Source: Streptomyces sp. PH10-H1 (GTDB lineage Bacteria; Actinomycetota; Actinomycetes; Streptomycetales; Streptomycetaceae). Taken from it: DNA of 49,409 nucleotides. A program made the position numbers and the translations under genes. Below are positions 6,786-15,062 of the stretch, piece by piece. The number at the start of each line of letters is the position of its first letter. Within the stretch, counting starts at the first letter, position 1. Below the pieces are notes generated by a model. It had not been told where the DNA came from. It worked only from the letters and a program-made list of their open reading frames with translations, and made no database searches. Where the stretch lies: contig NZ_JASISZ010000006.1 in the NCBI RefSeq assembly GCF_030063355.1, forward strand, positions 158,295 through 207,703, in the 5' to 3' direction.

Positions 6786-7793
6786 CTACGGGACCTGCGG
6801 GGATCGGTCTCCGGCGGCGGCGAGGGCGTCGCCGAGCGGGGTCCGGTAGTAGAGGACGGACCGGCCGGAGCGGGCGCGGTGCAGGAGGCCGGCGTTGCGG
6901 AGGACGGCGAGGTGGTCGCCGACGGCGCCGGGGGCCAGGCGCAGGCTCTGGGCGAGCTGGGTGGTGCTGGCGGGCTGGTCGAGGGCCGCCAGGAGGCGGG
7001 ACCGCGAACGGCCGAGGAGGCCGGCGAGGGCGTCGGGGGCGACGGATTCGGGAGTTTCCCAGAGGGCGGCGGTGCCGCGGGCGGGGTAGATGATCGCCTT
7101 CGGCCAGGGGTCGTCGGTATGGGTGGCGAGGCCCGGCCAGACGAAGACCGAGGGGATGAGGAGCAGCCCCTCCCCCGCCAGCGTCGTGACGGAGGCAGCT
7201 GCCGACGAGGTCTTCACGATGTCGATTCCGCCGTCGCGCCAGCGCACATCGGAGTGGAGGCCGTCGAGGGCGGCCGCCCATCCCGAGCGGCCGAGCTGTC
7301 CGACGCGGTGGATGACGTCGCGCTCGCAGATGGCCCGCAGCTGCGGCCAGTCGCGGGCCAGCAGGCCGTGCCAGGCCTGGTCCATGGCGTCGGCGATCCG
7401 GGCGACGACATCGGCGCCGCGCAGGACCGCCAGGACGCGCGGGTCACTGGCCGGCCGCGCCGCGAGGCAGAGCGCGATCTCCCTGCGGGCCTCGGGCAGC
7501 GTCGTCGCCCGGGTCGCGGCGAGATCGTCCTCCCAGGTCTGGGCGAGGCCGCTGGGCGGCAGGGCGACGAAGTCGGCGCCGAAGGTGCGGTTGTGGAGCG
7601 CGAGCGCCGCGTCGAGGTCCGTATCGCGGCGCAACTGCCGGAACACCGGCTTCAGCCGGGCCGACCAGGCGGCCGGCAGCCGCTGCCGGGTCCGGCCCTC
7701 CAGCAGCCGCAGGAGATTGCACAGCTCGAAGGCCGGTGAGAGCGCGAACCGGCTGCGCAGCAGGTCGTCGGTGCCGAATTCGAATCGCCGCAT
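6786..7793 (-). CDS. ArsR-like winged-helix transcriptional regulator (DUF5937-type)
   Basis: The product is 335 residues. The first 250 or so are a conserved but uncharacterised region that starts MRRFEFGTDDLLRSRFALSP. The C-terminal quarter is a winged helix: STTQLAQSLRLAPGAVGDHL, then AVLRNAGLLHRARSGRSVLY. In this family the DNA-binding domain is at the C-terminus, the reverse of classical ArsR proteins. The gene is divergent from an MFS exporter with 89 bp between starts, and a perfect palindrome lies in the gap. The likely role is repression of the exporter and itself, with an unknown ligand bound by the N-terminal region. Confidence 0.85.
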   Translation of the reverse strand: MRRFEFGTDDLLRSRFALSPAFELCNLLRLLEGRTRQRLPAAWSARLKPVFRQLRRDTDLDAALALHNRTFGADFVALPPSGLAQTWEDDLAATRATTLPEARREIALCLAARPASDPRVLAVLRGADVVARIADAMDQAWHGLLARDWPQLRAICERDVIHRVGQLGRSGWAAALDGLHSDVRWRDGGIDIVKTSSAAASVTTLAGEGLLLIPSVFVWPGLATHTDDPWPKAIIYPARGTAALWETPESVAPDALAGLLGRSRSRLLAALDQPASTTQLAQSLRLAPGAVGDHLAVLRNAGLLHRARSGRSVLYYRTPLGDALAAAGDRSPQVP

Positions 7794-7824
7794 GCCCCGG
7801 GCCTACGTCGGCGCCAGGCCGGAC

Positions 7825-7842
7825 TTACGTCCCTGGACGTAA
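7825..7842. promoter_or_regulatory. Palindromic operator between regulator and MFS genes
   Basis: The sequence ttacgtcc-ct-ggacgtaa is a perfect 8-bp inverted repeat with a 2-bp centre. It sits 32 bp from the regulator start and 41 bp from the MFS start. A further tacgtc half-site lies at about 7804. Size, symmetry and position fit an operator for the adjacent winged-helix regulator. Confidence 0.65.
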
Positions 7843-7882
7843 AAGTCGCCCCGGCCGCGGTGCGCAGAACAGGCTTCCCCCC

Positions 7883-9160
7883 ATGACGTCCACCCCTGCC
7901 CCACCACCGCGCACCACCTACCACGAAGTGCTGGCCAACCCGCGCTTCCGGCTGCTCTTCGTCACCAGAGCGGCGACGATCACGGCCGACTCCCTGCGGA
8001 TCATGACCCTCTCGGTGCTGGTCTTCGCGACCACCGGCTCCCCTCTCATGGGCGCCCTGACGTTCGGCATCGGATTCCTCCCGCAGCTCGCCGGGTCCAT
8101 GCTGCTCGGCTCGCTCGCCGACCGGGTCCGGCCGCGACGGCTGATCGTCGCGGGTTATGTGCTCGAGTTCACGTCCGCCGCGCTGATGGGGCTGGCCCAT
8201 CTCCCGGTGGCGGCGATCCTGGTCCTCGTAGCCGTGGTGGCCTGTCTGACCCCGGTCTTCGGGGGAGCGTCCAACCGGCTCGTCGCCGAGACGCTGACCG
8301 GCGACGCCTACGTACTGGGCCGGTCGCTCTCCAACATGTCGTCGTCCGGGGCCCAGTTGCTCGGGCTGGCGGGTGGCGGGGTCGCCGTGACGCTGTTGGG
8401 TTCGCGGCACGCGCTGCTGCTCAGCGCGGGTGTGTACCTCGTCGCCGCGATCGCCGTACGCCTTCGGCTGCCCGACCTGCCGGCGCCCGACCTGCCGCCG
8501 CCCGGCCAGGGTTCCGAGCGGGGTTCCGACCGGGGTTCCGGGTCCCTGGTGCGTCACAGCTGGGCGGGTAACAAGGGGCTGTTCGCCGACCGGCGGGTAC
8601 GGAAGCTGCTGCTCGCGCAGTGGCTGCCGTCGGCCTTCGCCGCGAGCGCCGAGAGCCTCATCGTTCCGTTCGCGGGCCGACGCGGATTCCCCGCCGGTAC
8701 CGCCGGGTTCCTGCTCGCATGCCTACCGGTCGGTATGCTCATCGGCAACCTGGTCGTCGGCCGGTTCGTCCGGCCCGCGACGCGCGAACGCCTGGTCGCC
8801 ACGCTTGTCGCGGTGTTGGGCCTGCCGCTGGTCGGCTTCGTGCTCAACCCGCCCTGGGCCGTCTGCGCGGTCCTTCTGCTGATCACCGGGACCGGGTTCG
8901 CGTACGGCCTGGGACTGCAGCGCGCGTTTCTCGACGCGGTCCCCGAGGCCGGCCGGGGGCAGGCCTTCGGGCTGCTCACGTCCGGCATGATGACCGTGCA
9001 GGGGGTCGGGCCCGCGGTCTTCGGGGTCGTCGCCGAGCTGGCTTCCGTCGGGGCGGCCATGGCGCTCGCCGGGCTGGCGACCGTGTGCGTGGCGGGATAT
9101 CTGACCCGCGAGTCCCGCGGCTCCCGGCTGACTCCGCTGACCTCCGCCGGGACCGGATGA
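7883..9160 (+). CDS. Major facilitator superfamily transporter
   Basis: The product is 425 residues with about 12 hydrophobic segments in two halves. The MFS loop-2/3 signature is visible as GSLADRVRPRRLIVAGY after the second helix. A central hydrophilic loop is enlarged by a short repeat (QGSERGSDRGSGS) from DNA repeats near 8511-8540. Its layout suits a proton-driven exporter in the enterobactin-exporter-like/MFS_3 group, but the substrate is unknown. The ATG at 7883 has no clear ribosome site, so the transcript may be nearly leaderless. It is probably regulated by the divergent winged-helix protein. Confidence 0.88.
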   Translation: MTSTPAPPPRTTYHEVLANPRFRLLFVTRAATITADSLRIMTLSVLVFATTGSPLMGALTFGIGFLPQLAGSMLLGSLADRVRPRRLIVAGYVLEFTSAALMGLAHLPVAAILVLVAVVACLTPVFGGASNRLVAETLTGDAYVLGRSLSNMSSSGAQLLGLAGGGVAVTLLGSRHALLLSAGVYLVAAIAVRLRLPDLPAPDLPPPGQGSERGSDRGSGSLVRHSWAGNKGLFADRRVRKLLLAQWLPSAFAASAESLIVPFAGRRGFPAGTAGFLLACLPVGMLIGNLVVGRFVRPATRERLVATLVAVLGLPLVGFVLNPPWAVCAVLLLITGTGFAYGLGLQRAFLDAVPEAGRGQAFGLLTSGMMTVQGVGPAVFGVVAELASVGAAMALAGLATVCVAGYLTRESRGSRLTPLTSAGTG

Positions 9161-9213
9161 GACAGGCCGGATGACATGGGCCGGGTGCGGCGGTTCCGTC
9201 GGCTCGCTCGGCC

Positions 9214-9235
9214 GCCCGCTGTCAGAGCAGCGGGC
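9214..9235. terminator. Small hairpin between convergent genes
   Basis: Eight-bp arms (gcccgctg / cagcgggc) enclose a 6-nt loop. It overlaps the stop codon of the sensor kinase and lies 53 bp past the MFS stop, so it could serve both genes. Confidence 0.4.
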
Positions 9236-10502
9236 CCGCGCCCTCCTCCGGAGTGGGGAGGGTCAGCGTCGAGACGGCGCCGCCGTCGGGGGCGTTGGTG
9301 AAGCGGAGTTCGGCGCTGATGGTGCGGGCCTGGCCGACCGCGATCGTCAGACCGAGGCCGTGACCCTTGTTGCCGTTGCTGGTGGGCTCGGTACGGAAGC
9401 GCTGCGGGCCGTGGTCGAGGAGGTAGCCGGGGTAGCCGTCGCCGTGGTCCCGAACGGTGATGACGGGGCCGTCGACGGTGAGGACCACCGGGGGCCGCCC
9501 GTGGCGGTGGGCGTTGCTGACCAGGTTGCCGAGGACGCGTTCGAGGCGGCGCCGGTCGGTGATGAGGCAGACGTCGCGGACGATGCGGACCTCGGTCTCC
9601 AGCCCGGAGGCGGCGACGGCGCGTTCGGCCAGCCGGCCCAGATAGTGGGCGTCGAGCTCGACCGTCTCGGTACGGGAATCGAGCCGGGAGATCTCCAGCA
9701 GGTCCTCGGTCAGCCGGCGCAGCACCTGCACCCGGTCCTGGACCAGTTCGGTGGGGCGACCGGGCGGCAGGAGTTCGGCGGAGGCGTGGAGGCCGGCGAG
9801 CGGGGTGCGCAGCTCGTGGGCCACGTCGGCGGTGAAGCGCTGCTCGCTCTGCAGCCTGCGCTGGAGCGAGGCCGCCATGACGTCGAGCGCCGCGGACACC
9901 GCGGCTACCTCGTCCTGGGAACTCGTGGGTCCTGTGGTCCTGGGATCGGCCACCCTGGCGTCGAGGTCGCCCGCGCTGATCCGGCGGGCGACGGCGGCCG
10001 TCCGGTGCAACCGGCGGGTGACCCGGGAGACGGCGAAGATCCCGATCAGCAGGGTGCCGCCGATGGCCAGGGCCGACGAGATGATGATGGCGCGGTCCAG
10101 CCCCCTGATGCTCTCGGCACTGCGGGTGTAGTCGACCTGTACGGCCAGCGCCGTTCCGCCGGCCGGGCCCGCGGCCCACATCGTGCGGCGGCCGTCGACG
10201 TCGCCGAACATGGTGCCGCGCTCGCCGTGCAGCGCGAGGTCCCGGAGCGGTTCGGGGAGCTCGGGCGGGTTCAGTCCCGTGCCGCGGCGCAGCGGGTCGC
10301 CCGCGACGTACGACTGGGTGGCGGCGGCCAGCTTGCTCAGTGCGGTGGTACGAGCCTGGTGGACGGTCTGCCGGGTGACGATGACATGCACGAGCGTGCC
10401 GAGGACCAGCGCGACGACGCAGCACATCATGGTGATGAAGACAGCGGCCTTCCAGTACAGGGTCGCCGTCCAGGAGGGCAGCAGCCGCGCGCGCATCGTC
10501 AT
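9222..10502 (-). CDS. Sensor histidine kinase (HAMP, HisKA, HATPase)
   Basis: The product is 426 residues. A first membrane helix lies at about residues 17-42 (WKAAVFITMMCCVVALVLGT). A periplasmic-type sensor region of about 90 residues follows, then a second helix (AIIISSALAIGGTLLIGIFA). Next come a HAMP region (VARRISAGDLDARV), the H-box FTADVAHELRTPLAGLHAS, the N-box LGNLVSNAHRHG and the G-box GHGLGLTIAV. It is a complete class-I kinase of the type that normally signals to an OmpR-family regulator. The start overlaps the stop of the upstream lipoprotein gene (TGATG), so the two are translationally coupled. No response-regulator gene is next to it in this window, which is unusual. Confidence 0.93.
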   Translation of the reverse strand: MTMRARLLPSWTATLYWKAAVFITMMCCVVALVLGTLVHVIVTRQTVHQARTTALSKLAAATQSYVAGDPLRRGTGLNPPELPEPLRDLALHGERGTMFGDVDGRRTMWAAGPAGGTALAVQVDYTRSAESIRGLDRAIIISSALAIGGTLLIGIFAVSRVTRRLHRTAAVARRISAGDLDARVADPRTTGPTSSQDEVAAVSAALDVMAASLQRRLQSEQRFTADVAHELRTPLAGLHASAELLPPGRPTELVQDRVQVLRRLTEDLLEISRLDSRTETVELDAHYLGRLAERAVAASGLETEVRIVRDVCLITDRRRLERVLGNLVSNAHRHGRPPVVLTVDGPVITVRDHGDGYPGYLLDHGPQRFRTEPTSNGNKGHGLGLTIAVGQARTISAELRFTNAPDGGAVSTLTLPTPEEGAGPLL

Positions 10503-11230
10503 CAGGACCGCTTCCGCGGGGAGGCACTGGCGCCGCCGCCGGTCCCGCCGCCGGAGCCCGGCGGGGTCGTCGAACGGCGGTAGTTGTCGCTCTGGATGGC
10601 CATGGCCCGCTCCTTCGGGTCCCAGGCGTAGACCGTGCGCTGCTCGTAGCCCTCCGAGGGCGTGGGCTCCTGCACGACGAGGTCGCCGCCGGCCACCTGC
10701 ACCGACATCGGCTTCGCCACGGTGGCGAGGATGCGGGTGAGCACCCCGCCGGAGAGCGTGTAGCAGCGCAACGAGAGAAAACCGTCCACCATGTCGATGC
10801 CGATGATCGCGTCGGCCTTCCCGTCGCCCGTCAGGTCGTAGTACTCGACGGTGCGGATCGGGCATCCCTTGTGCCCGGCGGCGCCCGCCGCGCAGGCGGC
10901 GGCCTTCACGGCGGTGTTCTCGTCGAGCGCGTCAGGCCCGGTGACCACCTTCGGGGCCGCGGCCAACTCCGCCTTGACGACGGCGACCGGGTCCACGGTC
11001 CGGATGTCGCCGGAGGCCACCTTGGGCATGCCGGGCACCGGAATGGGCCGCTCGGCGCCGGATTCCACCGACGGCTCCGTGGCCGGCGGCCGGTTGGGCC
11101 ACAGCTTGACGGGGGCGGACGCGGCGTGCGTCGGCCCGGCGCTCGCGGGTTCGTTGGCGGCGGAGCATCCGGTCATCAGCACGGCGGCGCCCATTCCCAG
11201 CAGGGCGAGCAGAGCGCGGGCGGCGGACAA
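10502..11230 (-). CDS. Lipoprotein coupled to the sensor kinase
   Basis: The product is 242 residues, beginning with a lipoprotein signal (LLALLGMGAAVLMTGCSAAN, Cys in a TGC lipobox). A Pro-rich linker follows, then a domain containing YYDLTGDGKADAIIGIDMVD, which resembles a calcium-loop-like DxTGDGxxD element. The C-terminus is Gly/Ser-rich and basic. The likely start is the TTG at 11230, since gggag lies six bases upstream and the signal peptide would otherwise be too short. It overlaps the kinase gene by TGATG, so it probably acts outside the membrane with that kinase, like other lipoprotein/kinase pairs in Streptomyces (for example CseA/CseC). The family itself was not recognised. Confidence 0.8.
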   Translation of the reverse strand: MSAARALLALLGMGAAVLMTGCSAANEPASAGPTHAASAPVKLWPNRPPATEPSVESGAERPIPVPGMPKVASGDIRTVDPVAVVKAELAAAPKVVTGPDALDENTAVKAAACAAGAAGHKGCPIRTVEYYDLTGDGKADAIIGIDMVDGFLSLRCYTLSGGVLTRILATVAKPMSVQVAGGDLVVQEPTPSEGYEQRTVYAWDPKERAMAIQSDNYRRSTTPPGSGGGTGGGASASPRKRS

Positions 11231-11341
11231 AATACTCCCAGTGGCGGATCGGGTCGCGGATCAGGTCGCGGATCAGGATGATCCAGGATCCATTGTCCGC
11301 CAGCCCGGCGTCGAGGGCTCGGCGCGGCGGTGTGCCGGTCG

Positions 11342-12148
11342 TCACGCGGCTTCGAGGCGTTCCGGTTCGATGCCCAGCGTCCGGTGCAGCTCGTCCAGAC
11401 CGAGCGGGGTGACGCGGACGGCGCGGCCGGTGCCGATACGGGTGGCCCAGCCCCGGTCGAGAACGAGCCGGCACAGCTCGGCGCCGGCCGTGCCGGCAAG
11501 GTGCGGGCGGCGTTCCGTCCAGTCCAGGCAGGGGCGGGCGAGGGGCCGGCGGGAGGAGGCGGGTCCGCCGGATCCGGCCAGGTCGGCTCCGAGACCGGTG
11601 AGCCATGCCAGGCCCGCCTCGGTGACGGCGAAGCCGGCGTCCTGGCGCAGCATCCCGCGCTCGGTCATCGCGTCGGTGATCGATACCCCGAGCCGACCGG
11701 CCAGATGGTCGTAGCAGGTCCGGCCCCTGGCCATGGCCTTTTCGGCCGAGTGGGCGCGCAGCCCGCCCGCGCCGGGACCCGCGCCCACGCCCGCGCCCAC
11801 GCCCGTGCGCGTGCCCGTGCCCGTGCCCGTGCCCGGAGCCTTCCGCGGGGAGGCATGGGCCGCCAGGTCCTCGATCATGCGGGCGGTGTCGGGGTCGGCG
11901 AGGCGGACGTAACGGTGTCGGCCCTGCCGTTCCTGGACCAGCAGACCGCCCTCGACGAGCCGGGTGAGGTGCTCGCTGATGGTCGACGGCGCGACCGCGC
12001 AGTGGCGGGCCAGTTCACCGGCCGTCCAGGCGCGCCGGTCGAGCAGCGCCAGGCAGACGGTGGCGCGGGTCTCGTCGGCGAGCAGCGCCGCAAGGGCGGC
12101 CAGCGTCGTTGGTATGTGCGGGCTCGGCATGCTCATGCTGCCCATCAT
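11342..12148 (-). CDS. ArsR/SmtB-family transcriptional regulator with extra C-terminal domain
   Basis: The product is 268 residues. The winged helix is N-terminal: LAALLADETRATVCLALLDR, then AGELARHCAVAPSTISEHLT and GGLLVQERQGRHRYVRLAD. A Gly/Thr/Ala linker (TGTGTGTRTGVGAGVGAGPG) encoded by reiterated DNA joins it to a C-terminal helical region of about 130 residues. The common metal-binding ELCVC motif of ArsR is absent, so the signal is probably not a metal. Of several possible ATG starts near 12148, none has a strong ribosome site. The gene is divergent from an EamA exporter with a perfect palindrome between them. Confidence 0.88.
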   Translation of the reverse strand: MMGSMSMPSPHIPTTLAALAALLADETRATVCLALLDRRAWTAGELARHCAVAPSTISEHLTRLVEGGLLVQERQGRHRYVRLADPDTARMIEDLAAHASPRKAPGTGTGTGTRTGVGAGVGAGPGAGGLRAHSAEKAMARGRTCYDHLAGRLGVSITDAMTERGMLRQDAGFAVTEAGLAWLTGLGADLAGSGGPASSRRPLARPCLDWTERRPHLAGTAGAELCRLVLDRGWATRIGTGRAVRVTPLGLDELHRTLGIEPERLEAA

Positions 12149-12156
12149 CGTGCCGC

Positions 12157-12182
12157 GACGTTTCGGCGGGCGCCGAAACGTC
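12157..12182. promoter_or_regulatory. Perfect 26-bp palindromic operator between ArsR and EamA genes
   Basis: Arms gacgtttcggcg and cgccgaaacgtc are exact reverse complements with a 2-bp centre (gg). It ends 19 bp before the EamA start and begins 8 bp from the regulator start, so a bound dimer would block both promoters. It is the natural operator for the adjacent ArsR-type protein. Confidence 0.75.
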
Positions 12183-12201
12183 CCGCTCCTAGATTTCCGG
12201 C

Positions 12202-13236
12202 ATGGACATCACGAAAAGCCGGGGACAGAGCCGGGGACAGAAGAGCCAGAGCCAAGGCCCGAACGGCCAGGAGGGTCGGTGGTGGGACGCGCTCGTCCTG
12301 CTCTCCCTGATCTGGGGCAGCAGCTTCCTGCTGATGAAGGTGGGCGTGGGCGTACTGCCCCCGGCCTACGTGACACTGGTGCGTCTGGTCATCGGCGCGG
12401 TGACGCTCCTGGTGTGGCTGCGGGCCACGGGCGGCAGGCTGCCGCGCGGCGCCAAGGTGTGGGGACATCTGGCGGTGACGGGGGCGCTGGTGAACGTGGC
12501 GCCATTCACGCTCTTCGCGTGGGGCGAGCAGCGGGTCTCCTCGGTCGTCGCCGGGATCTTCAACGCCGCGACCCCGCTGCTGACGATGCTGGTCGTGTCC
12601 GTCGTACTGCCCGGGGAGCGGCCGGGCGCACGCCGGCTGCTCGGGATGCCGGTCGGCTTCGCGGGCGTCCTCGTCGTCCTCGGGGTGTGGCGCGGCTCCG
12701 ACGGCTCGGGCCTCGCGGGCCAGCTGGCCTGTCTCGCGGCTGCCGCCTGTTACGCGATGGGCTTCCCGTACGCGCAGCGCTTCCTGGCTGGCCGCCCCGA
12801 AACCACCGTCTCGCTCTCCGCCGCGCAGGTCATCGTCGCGACGGTGGAGGCCGCCGTCCTGGCGCCGCTCGTCTCCGGCGGCCTGCCCACGACCGGCCCG
12901 GACGGCTGGACGCCGTCCGCCGTCGTCGCACTGCTGCTGCTCGGCGGTCTGGGCACCGGGGTGGCGTATCTGCTCAACTACCGGATCATCCGCCGGGCGG
13001 GAGCGGTGGCCGCGTCCACCGTCACGTATCTGATGCCGCTGGTGGCGGTGGTGGCCGGCGCGGTGCTGCTGGGCGAGGGCATGACATGGAACCAGCCGGT
13101 GGGAGCACTCGTCGTGCTGCTGGGGGTCGCTATCGGACGGCGGACCGCCGAGAAGGGCGACGGGGTCGGAATGACCGCCACCCGCCGCGAATTGCCTCGC
13201 CCGGCCCGGTCCGCCACGACTACGCTCGGCCGATGA
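12202..13236 (+). CDS. EamA/DMT-family exporter
   Basis: The product is 344 residues with a polar N-terminus of about 28 residues (including the near-repeat SRGQSRGQKSQSQ) and ten hydrophobic helices in two EamA halves. The first starts LVLLSLIWGSSFLLMKVGVG and the second GLAGQLACLAAAACYAMGFP. A polar tail follows. Such proteins export metabolites or drugs. The start at 12202 has only a weak ribosome site; a later internal start cannot be excluded. Its stop overlaps the next start (ATGA at 13233-13236), so the LD-carboxypeptidase remnant was translationally coupled to it. Confidence 0.88.
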   Translation: MDITKSRGQSRGQKSQSQGPNGQEGRWWDALVLLSLIWGSSFLLMKVGVGVLPPAYVTLVRLVIGAVTLLVWLRATGGRLPRGAKVWGHLAVTGALVNVAPFTLFAWGEQRVSSVVAGIFNAATPLLTMLVVSVVLPGERPGARRLLGMPVGFAGVLVVLGVWRGSDGSGLAGQLACLAAAACYAMGFPYAQRFLAGRPETTVSLSAAQVIVATVEAAVLAPLVSGGLPTTGPDGWTPSAVVALLLLGGLGTGVAYLLNYRIIRRAGAVAASTVTYLMPLVAVVAGAVLLGEGMTWNQPVGALVVLLGVAIGRRTAEKGDGVGMTATRRELPRPARSATTTLGR

Positions 13237-13777
13237 CGAGCCCCCGGTATCCCGCCAAACCGCGCCCCGGTGACCGCATCGCCGTGCTGTCACCGTCGTC
13301 AGGTCTGCCGGGGGTGCTGCCGATGCCGTTCGAGCTCGGCCTGTGCAGGCTGGAGATGGACTTCGGGCTGCGGGTCGTGGACTATCCGGCGACCCGGAGG
13401 ATGGGGTCCACTCCTCAGGAGCGGACGGCCGACCTCCATGCCGCGTTCGCCGATCCGGAGATCAAAGCCGTGATCGCGAGCATCGGCGGGGACGACCGGA
13501 TCACCGTACTGCCCTGCCTGGAAGCGGAGTTGATCCGTGCCAACCCCCGCCGGACCCGCTAGACGCGGCGGGCCGGGAGCGGAACCGCGCCGAGCAGCGC
13601 GCGGCGGTGTTGCGGGCGCTGGAGGAGTACGCGCCGGAGACGATGGCGGTCTTCGACGTTGACCTCGGGCACACCGACCCGCAGGTCGTCATCCCGTACG
13701 GCGGGCGGATCCGGGTCGACGGACCCGCCCGGCGCATCACGGTGACCTACGGAGTGGCGCCGCACAGTATGCGGTGA
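13233..13777 (+). pseudogene. LD-carboxypeptidase (peptidase S66) with internal deletion
   Basis: The N-terminal part, from the ATG at 13233, is a clear S66 start: KPRPGDRIAVLSPSSGLPGV, and later VIASIGGDDRITVLPCL. It runs to a stop at 13560. A different frame then carries the family's C-terminal end: LRALEEYAPETMAVFDVDLG then HTDPQVVIPYGGRIRVDG. Family members are about 300-350 residues; roughly half, including the middle of the catalytic domain with the nucleophile-serine region, is missing between about 13545 and 13565. The remaining protein cannot be an active muropeptide carboxypeptidase. Confidence 0.85.
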
Positions 13778-13780
13778 CGC

Positions 13781-14839
13781 TTACTCGGTGTTGCCCCTTA
13801 CTGCGGCGCCGTCGAACACGTCGATGAGGACCTTGCCGACCGCGCTGTTCTCGACGGCCGTGTGCGCGTCGCCCGTCTTCTCCAGCGGGAAGCGGTGCAG
13901 CGGCAGCCCGGCGTCCTCACCGACGCGCAGGGCGCCGGCGGCCACTGCGGCCGACACATCGGCCACGGCGTTGGTCTTCGCGCGGTCAGGGACGGTGTAG
14001 ACGAGGACGCCCTGCCAGCGGAGGTTGGGCATCATCGCCTCCCGGACCGGGACGGTGATCTCCTCACCGCCGGTGTTGGCGTAGAACGCGATGACCGCGT
14101 TCGGCGCGGCGACCGCGTGGTCGATGACGGCGTTCACGGCGGGGGCGACCTCGACGATGATGTCGACGCCCTTCGGCGCGACGCGCCGGATCGCCTCGGT
14201 GGCGTCCTCGGTGCGGTAGTCGACGACGTGGTGGGCACCGGCCGCGCGGGCCAGGTCGGCCTTCCGCGGGCTGCTGACCGTCGTCACCACGGTGGCCCCG
14301 GCCCAGCGGGCCAGCTGGATCGCCGCGTTGCCGACCGCGCCCGCGCCGCCCGCGACCAGCACCGTGCGGCCTTCGAGGGAGCCGGGGGCGAGCCGGTCGG
14401 GGCCACCGTCGGCCACCGTCAGGGTGCGGTGGGCGGTCAGCGCCGGGATGCCGAGGCTCGCGCCGAGGTCGAAGGACGCGGCGTCGGGCAGCAGCACCGC
14501 CTGCCGGTCCGGGAGCACGACGTACTCCTGCGCGGTGCCCTCGCTGCGCCGCCAGGCCGCTTCCCAGATCCACACCCGCTGTCCGAGGCGCTCGGGTGCG
14601 ACGCCCTCGCCCACGGCGTCGATGACACCGGCGCCGTCCTGGTTCGGTACCTGCTCGGCGCCGTCGCCCGGCCCGCCCATCGCGCCCTGGCGCGACTTCC
14701 AGTCCGTGGGGTTCACGCCCGACACATGGACCCTGACCCGTACGTCACCCGGTCCGGGTTCCGGAATCGGTCGCTCGGTGAGGGACAGGACGTCCGGGCC
14801 GCCGCTGCTGGTGTGAACAATCGCCTTCATCGTCGTCAT
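13781..14839 (-). CDS. Zinc-independent NADPH:quinone oxidoreductase / alcohol dehydrogenase-like (MDR) protein
   Basis: The product is 352 residues of the medium-chain dehydrogenase/reductase family. The GroES-like N-domain contains VHVSGVNPTDWKSRQGAMGG, and the cofactor domain has the Rossmann motif VLVAGGAGAVGNAAIQLARW. It lacks the catalytic-zinc cysteine and histidine pattern of true alcohol dehydrogenases, so a quinone-oxidoreductase-type (Qor-like) NADPH-dependent reductase is most likely. Substrate unknown. The start may be the ATG at 14839 or the one three codons later (14830). The gene is convergent with the S66 remnant. Upstream lies a 3 x 16-bp repeat. Confidence 0.9.
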   Translation of the reverse strand: MTTMKAIVHTSSGGPDVLSLTERPIPEPGPGDVRVRVHVSGVNPTDWKSRQGAMGGPGDGAEQVPNQDGAGVIDAVGEGVAPERLGQRVWIWEAAWRRSEGTAQEYVVLPDRQAVLLPDAASFDLGASLGIPALTAHRTLTVADGGPDRLAPGSLEGRTVLVAGGAGAVGNAAIQLARWAGATVVTTVSSPRKADLARAAGAHHVVDYRTEDATEAIRRVAPKGVDIIVEVAPAVNAVIDHAVAAPNAVIAFYANTGGEEITVPVREAMMPNLRWQGVLVYTVPDRAKTNAVADVSAAVAAGALRVGEDAGLPLHRFPLEKTGDAHTAVENSAVGKVLIDVFDGAAVRGNTE

Positions 14840-14864
14840 ACCCGGTTACAAGTCGTGGAGCGCT

Positions 14865-14912
14865 CGGGTTCTTCCCGGTTCGGGTTCTTCCCGGTTCGGG
14901 TTCTTCCCGGTT
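14865..14912. repeat. Three perfect tandem copies of a 16-bp unit
   Basis: The unit cgggttcttcccggtt is repeated exactly three times, 26 bp upstream of the oxidoreductase start and in its probable promoter region. The remaining 150 bases to the ABM gene show no further feature. Confidence 0.85.
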
Positions 14913-15062
14913 CGTCCCGCCATCGGGCACCGTCGGACGCCATTGGACGGATTCCCGCACTCCGTTTGATCCGCCGACCGCGAAAGGCCGCGGCTTTCCG
15001 GCCCCTGCGAGTGATCCTGGCCGGAGATCCCCACGGCTGTCCCGAGCGAAGAAGGATTACTG

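Noticed and set aside
11761..11838. Reiterated gcccgtgcccgc-type sequence considered as a CRISPR-like or intergenic repeat
   Set aside because: It lies within the ArsR-family coding frame and encodes a Gly/Thr/Ala linker between two domains; there are no spacers.
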